Positions 22,154 through 31,264 of a DNA stretch of 64,000 bases are shown here, one piece after another. Under the pieces are notes generated by a model. It did no database searches and was not told where the DNA came from. It was given only the letters and a program-made list of their open reading frames with translations. The DNA comes from Salinarimonas sp052380005 (lineage in GTDB: Bacteria; Pseudomonadota; Alphaproteobacteria; Rhizobiales; Beijerinckiaceae). The position numbers and the translations under genes were made by a program. The stretch lies in the NCBI GenBank assembly GCA_052380005.1, contig JBQTCJ010000018.1; one strand, written 5' to 3'. Every line of letters starts with the position of its first letter. Position 1 is the stretch's first letter.

Positions 22154-22729
22154 TCAGCCCCGCGAGGGGAAGATGCCGTAGAGCGCGATGATGAAGCTCA
22201 GCCCCTCGAACGGCATGCGGTTCTCGTGCGACTGGCTGCCGCCGGCGTTGCCGACCTGCACGCTGACGCTCTGCTGCGCGAGCGTCACCCGGGCGCCCGC
22301 GGCCTGTGCGTAGTTCGTCACCGGGAAGGTGTCGCGCCCGTCGGAGTAGACGCCGGAGGCGAGAACGCTGCCGGGCTGCGCGTCATGCTCCGTTCCGGGA
22401 GTGTTGTAGACGACGACCTCGCCCTGCGCCGAATGGCTGTGCATCGGCATGTCGATCTGGGTCAGCGTCACCCGTTCCACGCCGCCCTTGACGCCGAGCC
22501 GGTAATCGGAGAGCCCGGGGCCCTGCCCCATGCCGGCGCCGATCGGCACCCGCGAGCGCAGGTCCGGCAGGCCGAAGGTGGTCTGCCCGTCGCCGCCGTA
22601 GGTCGTGCCCAGCAGCGAGAACAGTGCCGTGTTCTGCGAGATAGCCATCAGCTGCCCGGCACAATAGGCCCAGGCCCGCGGCGCGAAGTTCGGCGCCCAG
22701 ATCAGGATCGTCGCGATGTAGGTTTCCAT
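22154..22729 (-). CDS. Phage tail collar domain protein, second copy
   Basis: This 191-residue paralogue of the neighbouring gene shares the same motifs: ILIWAPNFAPRAWAYCAGQ, FSLLGTTYGGDGQTTF, PDLRSRVPIGAGMGQGPGLS, DMPMHSHSAQGE and the C-terminal FIIALYGIFP. The ATG at 22729 is chosen because it aligns with the start of the other copy and has AGGAGGGG upstream. The two differ mostly in the central variable region (residues 100-150). They are divergent from the giant surface protein gene, with 270 bases between starts, so regulation may be shared. Function is unknown. Confidence 0.88.
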   Translation of the reverse strand: METYIATILIWAPNFAPRAWAYCAGQLMAISQNTALFSLLGTTYGGDGQTTFGLPDLRSRVPIGAGMGQGPGLSDYRLGVKGGVERVTLTQIDMPMHSHSAQGEVVVYNTPGTEHDAQPGSVLASGVYSDGRDTFPVTNYAQAAGARVTLAQQSVSVQVGNAGGSQSHENRMPFEGLSFIIALYGIFPSRG

Positions 22730-22999
22730 GTCCGCCCCTCCTTGCTCAGGCCCGCGCGCGCCGGGATGGCCGTGCGCTGATTCGCAGAACGCGGGCTTGC
22801 CGGAGGGGAACACGACCGGAGATCGATGCCAACCGAGTTGTTAACCATATGCGGGGCGCCGCGCGGGATTGCGTGGCCCTTTAGGCGCCTCGGTTAAGAT
22901 CTCTTCAGTTTGCCAGCGGCTGTTGCGGTGGGGCCACTTTGCAAGACGGCGGTTTCGGAGCAATGTCGCCTGTCGCAGCCCGACGACGGAGAATCGGCC

Positions 23000-25900
23000 A
23001 TGGCCTGGAAGCATCGCGATCCGTGGACCCGCGCGCCCCTGACGCTGGCGCTGGAGCCGCGCATCATGTTCGATGCCGCGGGCGCTGCGACCTATGCGGA
23101 CGCGGTGGACGGCGACACGCCCGACACCGTCCGGACCGAGAGCCACGCCGCTCCCCCGGTCAAGATCGTCTTCGTCGATGGGGCCGTGGAGGACCACGAA
23201 ACCCTCCTGCAGGACGTGGATCCCGGCGCGGAGATCGTGATCCTGGACCCGGCCCGCGACGGCGTGGAGCAGATGGCGGACGCGTTGCGCGGTCGCACGG
23301 GACTCGCCGAGGTCCACGTCGTGAGCCACGGCTGGGACGGACAGGTTCGTCTCGGGACGGCGCTCCTGTACGAAGGGTCGCTGGATCGCTATGCCGCCGA
23401 GCTGGCCGTCATCGGCGCTGCGCTCGGCGAGGGCGGGGACATCGTCTTCTGGGGCTGCGACGTCGCCAAGGGCGAGTACGGGACGCAATTCGTCGATCGC
23501 CTGGCAACCTTGACCGGGGCCGACATCGCGGCGTCCACGAACGACACCGGATCGACGGCCTCGTCCGACTGGACTCTCGAATACCGCACCGGTGGCATCG
23601 AGGCGTCGGACGCCGTCGCGCTGTTCGGGGAAGGTGCGCTCGCGGCGTTCGGCGGCGAGCTCGCGACGTTCACGGTGACGAACAACGCCGACAGCGGCGC
23701 CGGCAGCTTCCGCCAGGCCATCCTCGACGCGAACGCGAACGGCGCCGGCAGCGACACGATCGTGTTCAACGGCGACTACACGATCGAGCTCGAGGACTTC
23801 ATCGAGATCACGAGCGCCGTGGATATCCAGGGCGACCGGAACAACGATGGTATTGCCGATATCACGCTGGTCGACACCAATTCGAACGCCGACGGCGCGC
23901 TCGATTTCAACATCGACGCCGTCCCGAATGCGACCGTCAACATAACCGGCCTACGCTTCCAGGGGATCACGAGCACGCTCGACGGCGCGGCGATCGCACT
24001 CGGCCGCAGCACCGCGGTGCTCACCGTGAACGTCACGGCGTCGGAATTCCGAAATGTCGTTTCCACCAACGCGGGCGGCGCCACGGGAGGTGCGATCGCC
24101 GTCGGCAGCGGTAACACCATCAACGTCGACAGGTCGATCTTTCAGGGTAACCAGCAGAGCGGCGGGGCCGCGGCGATCGGAATGAACCAGAACGCGACGA
24201 TCGTCGTGACGAACTCGCTCTTCTACGACCACAGTGTCGGAGCGCAGATCATCGAAGGTTTCGGCGCCTCCGCATCCATCACGTTACGAAACGTCACTTT
24301 CGCGGACAACTCGATCACGAACGTCACCGCGTCGAGCGGAACCGTCTACAACGCCTACAACTCGATTCTGCAACAGGCGGCCGCTGGCGGTAGCAACAAT
24401 CTGCTCGTGGGAAGCGTGACCTTCACCAATCAAGCGGGCGACGACTACACCCTCGCTGCGGCAGAGACGGATGCCATCGATCAGGGTAGCAACGCGCAGG
24501 CGAGCGGTACGCTGGACTTGGCCGGCAACGCGCGCATTTTCAACGGCACGGTCGACATCGGCGCCTATGAATTCCGCGTCCTGAACCAAGCTCCCGTGCT
24601 GGACCTGGACAACGTTTCCGGCGGGACGGGCTACGCAACGAGCTTCGTCGAAGGCACCCATCAGGGAACCGGCCCGACGGACGGCGTGCCGATCGCGAAC
24701 AACCCGAACATCACCGACGACGAAGGCGATCCGATCACGCAGATCGTGGTCAACCTGACGAACGGCCAGGGCGACGCGGGCGAGCGGATCTTCCTGTCCG
24801 GCACGTTCGCGAACGTGAGCTTCACGCTCAACAGCGCGACGCAGATCACCATCACCAACGCGGGCGGCGCGACCAACGATCAGATGGAGGCCGCGCTCGC
24901 CGCGGTGCGCTACCAGAACAATTCCGACGCCCCGAACACGACCGCGCGCACGATCAACGTGCAGGTGTCGGACGCGACCGGCTCGTCGACGTCGACGACG
25001 ACGGTGTCGATCACGCCGTCGAACGACGCGCCCGTCCTCACGGCCACCGGCGGCACCCCCACCTTCACCGAGGGCGACGCCGCCCCGGGCGCGGACCTGT
25101 TCTCGGGCGTCACGATCTCGACCGTCGAGGCCGGGCAGACCATCACCGGCCTCACCCTCACGATCACCAACGTCACCGACGGCGCGAGCGAGATCCTGCG
25201 CATCGACGGCAGCGACGTGGCGCTGACGAACGGCAACTCGGTGCTCACCGCGACCAACGGCCTGACCGTGACCGTGAGCGTGACGGGCTCGACGGCGACC
25301 GTCTCGTTCGCCGGCGCCGGGCTGACGACCGCGGCCGCGCAGACGCTGGTCGACGGCCTCGCCTACCGCAACACGAGCGAAAACCCGACCGCGGCCGGTC
25401 GCGTCGCCACGATCACGCAGATCCGCGACAGCGGCGGCACGGCGAGCGGTGGCGTCGACACGGCCGCGCTCTCCGTCGCCGCGACTGTGACGGTGGTCGG
25501 GGTGAACGACGCGCCGACCGCGACGGGGATCCCGGCGAGCGTGAGCTTCGTCGAGGACACGCCGGCGGCGCTCGACCTCTCCGCCATCACGTTCGGCGAC
25601 GTCGATTCGGGCGGCGGATCCGTGACGCTGACCATCGCCGCGAGCGCCGGCACGCTCGCCGCGGCGAACGGGGGCGGCGTCGTCATCGGCGGCTCCGGCA
25701 CCGGCACGCTCACCCTGTCCGGCACGGCGTCGGCGATCGACGCGTACCTGAACGACACGAGCGCAATCACCTACACCCCGGCCTTGAACGCCAACGGCGC
25801 GCCCGCGGCGACGCTCACCCTCACCGCCAACGACGGCGGCAATACCGGCACGGGCGGCGGGACCGACATCGCGCTCGGCACGGTGAACGTGAACATCAGC

Positions 25901-28900
25901 GCGGTGAACGACGACCCGACGGGCTCTGGTGTGCCGGCGCTCGTGACGTTCACGGAGGACACGCCGGGCTTCCTCGACCTCACGGGCGTCACAATCGGAG
26001 ACGTCGACAGCGGCGGGGCCGCCATCACTGTCACGATCTCGGTTACGAGCGGCACGCTGTCGGTCCCGGGGTTCCCGGCGGTGCCGGGAACGGGGACCGG
26101 CAGCCTCACGCTGACCGGCGACGTAGCGAGCGTGCAGGGGAACCTCGCGACCCCGAACTTCTTCCTCTACACGCCGGCAGCGAACGTCGCGGGGACCAAC
26201 GCGGCCACCCTCACGCTGACGATCCGCGACAACGGCAACACCGGCCTCGGCGGCGGCGGCACGATCACCATCGGCACCGGCCAGATCGACATCACGCCCG
26301 TCAACGACGCGCCGACCCTCACGGGCGGCGGCACGCTGGCGGCCGTGAACGAGGATACGACGAACCCGCCGGGCGCGGCGCTGAACACGCTCGGCATCAC
26401 CGCCGGGGACGTGGACGGGACGGTGGTCGGCTATGCGATCGTCGGCAACACGGCGAACGCCGTGACGCAGGGCGTGTGGCAATACTCCACCAACGGGGGT
26501 ACCGACTGGTTTGCGGTGGGCGCGGTCGCCGACGACACGACGGCGCTCGCGCTCGGTCCCACGACGCTGGTGCGCTTCGTGCCCGTGGCGAACTACGCCG
26601 GCTCGCCCCCCGCGCTGACGATCCGCGCGATCGATTCGACCTATGGCGGCGGCTTCTCGACGACGGCGGGCGCGGAGACCCGCGTCTCCGTCGACACGAC
26701 CACGAACGGCGGCGCGACGGCGATCTCCGCCGCGACCGCGACGATCGCAACAACGATCACCGCGTTGAACGACGACCCGACGGGCTCTGGCGTGCCGGCG
26801 CTCGTGACGTTCACCGAGGACACGCCGGGCTTCCTCGACCTCACGGGCGTCACTATCGGCGACGCCGACAGCGGCGGGTCCGCCATCACCGTCACGATCT
26901 CGGTGACGAGCGGCACGCTCTCGGTGCCCGGGTTCCCGGCGGTGCCGGGAACGGGGACCGGCAGCCTCACGCTGACCGGCGACGTAGCGAGCGTGCAGGG
27001 GAACCTCGCGACCCCGAACTTCTTCCTCTACACGCCGGCAGCGAACGTCGCGGGGACCAACGCGGCCACCCTCACGCTGACGATCCGCGACAACGGCAAC
27101 ACCGGCCTCGGCGGCGGCGGCACGATCACCATCGGCACCGGCCAGATCGACATCACCCCGGTCAACGACGCGCCCAGCGTGACGACCAGCGGCGGCAGCG
27201 CGGCCTATACGGAGAACGCGGCGGGCGTGCCGGTCGATCCCGGGCTGACGGTCGCGGACATCGACAGCACGACGTTCGCCTCCGCGACCGTCTCGATCAC
27301 CGGCAACTTCCAGATCGGGCAGGACGTGCTGGCCTTCGTCAACGACGGCGCGACGATGGGCAACATCACCGCCTCGTGGAACCCTGCGACCGGGGAGCTG
27401 ACGCTGACCTCGGCGGGCGCGACCGCGACCCTGGCCCAGTGGACGGCGGCGCTCCGGGCGGTGACCTACGCCAACGGCTCGGAGGACCCCTCGACGGCGG
27501 CTCGCACGGTGAGCTTCGTCGTGAACGACGGCGCCGCCGCGAGCACCGCGGCGACCCGCGGCGTCACGGTCACCGCCGAGAACGATTCGCCGACGGCGAG
27601 CCCCGCCTTCGGCTTCGTCAACACCGGCGCCTCGACCGAGACCGGCGGGATCGTGACGATCACCAACGCCATGCTGAACGAGGGCGACCCGGACGACAGC
27701 GGGGCGGGGGTGACCTTTGCGGTCACGACCGCCCCGACGAACGGCACGCTGTTCCGCGACGCGAATGCGAACGGCATCGTCGACGGCGGCGAGGCGCTGG
27801 GGCTGAACGCCACGTTCACCCAGGCGGACATCGATAACGCGCTCGTCAAGTATCTCCACGGCGGCGGGGGCGGCTCCTCGGATTCCTTCGGCTTCAGCGT
27901 GGCCGACGGCGGCGAGAACGGCTCCACCCCGCTGACCGGGCAGACCTTCTCGATCACCATCGCCGCGCGCCCGGTGGTGACGATCGGCGGCGGGACGCCG
28001 GCGCACGCGGAGGACGGCACGGCGGCGATCGTCGCGCCGAACCTGACCCTGCTCGATGCCGACAGCACGAACCTCACGGGCGCGACCATCACCATCACCG
28101 ATTTCGTGGCCGGCGACGTGCTGAGCTTCACGAACCAGAACGGGATCACCGGCACGTACAACGGCGCGGGCGTGCTGACGCTCACCGGCACGGCGACGCT
28201 GGCGAACTACGAGGCGGCGCTGCGCTCGATCGCCTATTCCACGACGAGCCAGAACCCTGCGACGGGCGCGGGCAACGCCGACCGCGTGATCTCCTTCACC
28301 GTCACCGACGGCGCGCTGAACAGCACCGCGCAGTCGCAGACGGTCGGCGTCACGAACGCCAACGACGCGCCGACCCTCGACGCGACAGCCTCGCCGGCCC
28401 TCACGGGCATCGCCGAGGATCTCGGCGCGCCGACGAACGGCTCGACGGCGAACTCCACGCTCGTCTCCACGCTCCTCGGCGGCATGACCGACGTCGACAC
28501 CGGCGCCGTTCAGGGCCTCGCCGTGACGGCCGTGAGCGCGCAGATCACGCTGTGGTACTCGCTCGACGGCGGCACGACCTGGACGCAGGTCCCAGCGGTC
28601 ACCGCCGGCACCGCGCTGCTGCTCCAGTCCGACGCGCGGCTCTACGTCCAGCCGGCGGCGAACTTCGCCGGCACGATCACCGACGCGCTGACCTTCCGCG
28701 CCTGGGACCGCACCAGCGGCGCGAACGGCGGCACGGCGGACACGACGACGAACGGCCTCGGCACCGCGTTCTCCACCGCCTCCGACACCGTCGCCGTCAC
28801 CGTGAGCAACGTCAACGACGCGCCCGTGCTGGCCGCGGGGGCCGGCACCACCACCTTCTCCGGCGGCGGGGGGTCTCCCAAGACGCCCGTGGCCGTGGCA

Positions 28901-31168
28901 CCGGCCCTGGTGCTCAACGACGCCGACGTCGGCGAGACCTTCGCGACCGCACTCGTGCAGATCACCGGCAACTACGTGAACGGGCAGGATATCCTCGCCT
29001 TCACGGCGAACGCGGCCACGTTCGGCAACATCACCGGCAGCTTCGACGCGGGAACCGGCACGCTGACGCTGACCAGCGCCGGCGGGGCCGCCACGCTGGC
29101 GCAGATGGAGGCGGCCCTGCGCGCCGTCACCTACGCGAATACGTCCGACACGCCGAACATGGCCGATCGCACCATGAGCATCCGGGTGAACGACGGCGAC
29201 GCGAACAGCAACGTCGTCACGCGCACGGTCGCGATCGAGACGATCAACGATCCTCCGACGGTCACCGCGCCGGCCGCCATCGCCGTGACGGAGGACGTGG
29301 CGACGGCGCTCACGGGCATCTCCTTCGCCGACCCCGACGCGGCCGGCGCCCCCGTCACCGTCACGCTCTCCGCGCCGGCCGGCACGTTCCTCGCCGTCGG
29401 CTCCGGCGGGGTCGCCGTGCTCAACGCCGGCACCGGGACGCTGACGCTCACCGGGTCTATCGCGAACATCAACCTCTTCATCGCCAACAGCCTCGTGTCC
29501 TATACGACGGCGGCGAACGCGCAGGGCGCCGTCGCCCTGACCGTGGCCATCGACGACGGCGGCAACAGCGGCTCGGGCGGCTCGCTGACAGCCCAGGCGA
29601 GCGTCACCTTGAACATCACCGCCGTCAACGACGCGCCGACCGCGGGAGGCTTCGTCGCCGGGCAGGCCGTGCTCGACACGGGGACGATCTCGCCCTTCTC
29701 CGGTGCGACTTTGGCCGACCCGGACACGGGCCAGCCGCTCACCGTCACCGTGACCCTCGATGACGCCGCGAAGGGCGCCTTCACCGCGGCATCGCTCGCT
29801 TCGACAGGCTTCACCGCTGCGGGTGGGGGCGTCTACACCCTCACCGCCGCGGACGCGGCGGCCGCCCAGGCGGCGCTGCGGGGGCTCGCCTACGCGCCCG
29901 CGGCGAATCGGGTGCCGGTCGGGGCGAACGAGGTCACGGCCTTCACCGTCTCGGTCTCGGACGGCGTCGCCGCAGCCGTGGTCGACACGACGACGACCGT
30001 GGTCGCGACGTCCGTCAACGACGCGCCGGCGGTCGTCGGCAGCGTCCCGGCCCAGGTCGGCACGCCGACCGAGCCGTTCGGCTTCCAGCTCCCGGCGAAC
30101 CTCTTCGCGGACGCGGACATCGGCGACGCGGTGACCGTCACGGTGGAGGGCCTGCCTCCCGGCCTCGCCTTCGATCCGGCGACCGGCACGATATCCGGCA
30201 CGCCGACGACGCAGAGCGAGACCAGCTTCACGATCGTGGGCACCGACCGGCAGGGCGCGCGCACGACGATCGTCGTGCCGCTCTCCATCGGCGTGCCGCC
30301 GGTGGTGACGGAGCCGCCGGTGGTCGCGCCGGCGCCGGAGCCGGTCCTGCCGCCGCCACCGGTCCCGCTGCCGCCGCCGGCGGCACCGACGCCCTCGGTG
30401 CCGCCGGCGGCGTTGCCGGCCGAGGATTTCGGCGGCGTCGGCTCGGGCCTCCCGCCGGTCGGGCCGCCTTCGGACCCGATCGTCCTGCCGCCCGGGCTGC
30501 CCGAGCCGGTGGCGCCGCGGCCGAGCTTCTTCCTCGCGCCGTCGGACGGCGGGCCGGGCTACTCGCCGGGCTTCGCCATCCGCGCCGAGCCGAGCGCCGG
30601 CTCGTTCGTCGCCCGTTCCGGCGCGGGCCCGATCAGCTTCACCCTGCCGCCGGCCACCTTCGTGGTGGAGAACGGCGGCGTGCAGGTGCTCGTCGGCGCG
30701 ACGCTGGCGGACGGTTCGCCGCTGCCGGTCTGGGTCGAGTTCGACCCGGCGACCGGCACCTTCACCATCGACGCGCCCCCCGGCTTCACCGGCGAGCTCG
30801 ACGTCGTGATCACCGCGACGCTGCCCACGGGCGAGGCCGCCGCGACCACGATCGAGATCGCCGTCGAGGCCGCCGAGGAGGCGCCTCCAGCGGGGCAGAC
30901 GCCCACCGGGGACGGAGAGCCGCCCGCGCCGCAGCGGGAGGGGGCGCTCGAGGTCGCGCCCGCGGTCGTGACCGCCGCAGTCGAGGTGCCGGGCACCCAG
31001 CCCCTCGTCGGCAAGCCGGCCTTCAGCGAGGTGGTGAAAGCGGCCAGCCGTGGCGCCTGGGCAACACAAGGGGAGCATTTTCTGGACACCTTGATTGCGA
31101 TCTTGCCTGCCGGGCAGCCTTCAGGCGACATGGCGGAAGATTCGCGCAACGGCAGGGAAGCAGCCTGA
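23000..31168 (+). CDS. Giant repetitive surface protein with LEPR-XLL, DUF4347 and cadherin-like repeats
   Basis: This 2722-residue protein starts at the ATG at 23000, with GGAG 8 bases upstream. Residues about 12-24 are a LEPR-XLL motif (LALEPRIMFDAA), seen at the start of many very large exported proteins. A DUF4347 domain follows (about 52-205; VVSHGWDG, FWGCDVAKGEYG), then a beta-helix-like region opened by VTNNADSGAGSFRQAI (about 223-525). About 13 Asp/Thr/Gly-rich cadherin-like repeats, most ending NDAPT or NDDP, span about 528-2340. A putative Ig fold (to about 2430), a Pro-rich linker (about 2432-2475) and a final beta domain complete it. There is no classical signal peptide and no RTX nonapeptides. 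It is probably an adhesin or biofilm protein exported by the four following genes. Confidence 0.88.
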   Translation: MAWKHRDPWTRAPLTLALEPRIMFDAAGAATYADAVDGDTPDTVRTESHAAPPVKIVFVDGAVEDHETLLQDVDPGAEIVILDPARDGVEQMADALRGRTGLAEVHVVSHGWDGQVRLGTALLYEGSLDRYAAELAVIGAALGEGGDIVFWGCDVAKGEYGTQFVDRLATLTGADIAASTNDTGSTASSDWTLEYRTGGIEASDAVALFGEGALAAFGGELATFTVTNNADSGAGSFRQAILDANANGAGSDTIVFNGDYTIELEDFIEITSAVDIQGDRNNDGIADITLVDTNSNADGALDFNIDAVPNATVNITGLRFQGITSTLDGAAIALGRSTAVLTVNVTASEFRNVVSTNAGGATGGAIAVGSGNTINVDRSIFQGNQQSGGAAAIGMNQNATIVVTNSLFYDHSVGAQIIEGFGASASITLRNVTFADNSITNVTASSGTVYNAYNSILQQAAAGGSNNLLVGSVTFTNQAGDDYTLAAAETDAIDQGSNAQASGTLDLAGNARIFNGTVDIGAYEFRVLNQAPVLDLDNVSGGTGYATSFVEGTHQGTGPTDGVPIANNPNITDDEGDPITQIVVNLTNGQGDAGERIFLSGTFANVSFTLNSATQITITNAGGATNDQMEAALAAVRYQNNSDAPNTTARTINVQVSDATGSSTSTTTVSITPSNDAPVLTATGGTPTFTEGDAAPGADLFSGVTISTVEAGQTITGLTLTITNVTDGASEILRIDGSDVALTNGNSVLTATNGLTVTVSVTGSTATVSFAGAGLTTAAAQTLVDGLAYRNTSENPTAAGRVATITQIRDSGGTASGGVDTAALSVAATVTVVGVNDAPTATGIPASVSFVEDTPAALDLSAITFGDVDSGGGSVTLTIAASAGTLAAANGGGVVIGGSGTGTLTLSGTASAIDAYLNDTSAITYTPALNANGAPAATLTLTANDGGNTGTGGGTDIALGTVNVNISAVNDDPTGSGVPALVTFTEDTPGFLDLTGVTIGDVDSGGAAITVTISVTSGTLSVPGFPAVPGTGTGSLTLTGDVASVQGNLATPNFFLYTPAANVAGTNAATLTLTIRDNGNTGLGGGGTITIGTGQIDITPVNDAPTLTGGGTLAAVNEDTTNPPGAALNTLGITAGDVDGTVVGYAIVGNTANAVTQGVWQYSTNGGTDWFAVGAVADDTTALALGPTTLVRFVPVANYAGSPPALTIRAIDSTYGGGFSTTAGAETRVSVDTTTNGGATAISAATATIATTITALNDDPTGSGVPALVTFTEDTPGFLDLTGVTIGDADSGGSAITVTISVTSGTLSVPGFPAVPGTGTGSLTLTGDVASVQGNLATPNFFLYTPAANVAGTNAATLTLTIRDNGNTGLGGGGTITIGTGQIDITPVNDAPSVTTSGGSAAYTENAAGVPVDPGLTVADIDSTTFASATVSITGNFQIGQDVLAFVNDGATMGNITASWNPATGELTLTSAGATATLAQWTAALRAVTYANGSEDPSTAARTVSFVVNDGAAASTAATRGVTVTAENDSPTASPAFGFVNTGASTETGGIVTITNAMLNEGDPDDSGAGVTFAVTTAPTNGTLFRDANANGIVDGGEALGLNATFTQADIDNALVKYLHGGGGGSSDSFGFSVADGGENGSTPLTGQTFSITIAARPVVTIGGGTPAHAEDGTAAIVAPNLTLLDADSTNLTGATITITDFVAGDVLSFTNQNGITGTYNGAGVLTLTGTATLANYEAALRSIAYSTTSQNPATGAGNADRVISFTVTDGALNSTAQSQTVGVTNANDAPTLDATASPALTGIAEDLGAPTNGSTANSTLVSTLLGGMTDVDTGAVQGLAVTAVSAQITLWYSLDGGTTWTQVPAVTAGTALLLQSDARLYVQPAANFAGTITDALTFRAWDRTSGANGGTADTTTNGLGTAFSTASDTVAVTVSNVNDAPVLAAGAGTTTFSGGGGSPKTPVAVAPALVLNDADVGETFATALVQITGNYVNGQDILAFTANAATFGNITGSFDAGTGTLTLTSAGGAATLAQMEAALRAVTYANTSDTPNMADRTMSIRVNDGDANSNVVTRTVAIETINDPPTVTAPAAIAVTEDVATALTGISFADPDAAGAPVTVTLSAPAGTFLAVGSGGVAVLNAGTGTLTLTGSIANINLFIANSLVSYTTAANAQGAVALTVAIDDGGNSGSGGSLTAQASVTLNITAVNDAPTAGGFVAGQAVLDTGTISPFSGATLADPDTGQPLTVTVTLDDAAKGAFTAASLASTGFTAAGGGVYTLTAADAAAAQAALRGLAYAPAANRVPVGANEVTAFTVSVSDGVAAAVVDTTTTVVATSVNDAPAVVGSVPAQVGTPTEPFGFQLPANLFADADIGDAVTVTVEGLPPGLAFDPATGTISGTPTTQSETSFTIVGTDRQGARTTIVVPLSIGVPPVVTEPPVVAPAPEPVLPPPPVPLPPPAAPTPSVPPAALPAEDFGGVGSGLPPVGPPSDPIVLPPGLPEPVAPRPSFFLAPSDGGPGYSPGFAIRAEPSAGSFVARSGAGPISFTLPPATFVVENGGVQVLVGATLADGSPLPVWVEFDPATGTFTIDAPPGFTGELDVVITATLPTGEAAATTIEIAVEAAEEAPPAGQTPTGDGEPPAPQREGALEVAPAVVTAAVEVPGTQPLVGKPAFSEVVKAASRGAWATQGEHFLDTLIAILPAGQPSGDMAEDSRNGREAA
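26069..26295 (+). repeat. 227-base perfect direct repeat inside the giant gene, copy 1
   Basis: This stretch is identical over 227 bases to 26930-27156, offset by 861 bases (287 codons). Near-identity extends over about 400 bases, covering one whole cadherin-like repeat (from about 25905 to 26310). The exact match at DNA level, including third codon positions, indicates recent duplication or gene conversion. Confidence 0.92.
26930..27156 (+). repeat. 227-base perfect direct repeat inside the giant gene, copy 2
   Basis: Second copy of the segment at 26069-26295. A different cadherin-like repeat lies between the two copies, so the duplicated unit may have been two repeats long, with divergence or replacement of one, or a single repeat copied by gene conversion. 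Confidence 0.92.
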
Positions 31169-31264
31169 GTCGGCTCTACCGGGCGGGTCGCGTAGCGTCT
31201 GCCGGCAGTGCCGAAGTGAAGGGGAGCGGCCCGGACGGGGCCGCCCAGGGGGAAACGCGCGCAC

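Noticed and set aside
20857..22813. A prophage remnant, suggested by two tail-collar proteins.
   Set aside because: No integrase, capsid, portal, terminase, lysis or attachment-site signs were found nearby, and chromosomal collar-family proteins are common outside phage.
24284..31078. A 2264-residue open frame antisense to the giant surface protein gene.
   Set aside because: Its translation is Arg/Gly/Asp-rich low complexity, as expected for the complement of a GC-rich repetitive gene. The sense strand has recognisable domains and a ribosome site.
23000..31168. An RTX adhesin secreted by a normal type I system.
   Set aside because: No GGxGxDxxx nonapeptide arrays were seen and the locus has no ABC ATPase gene.
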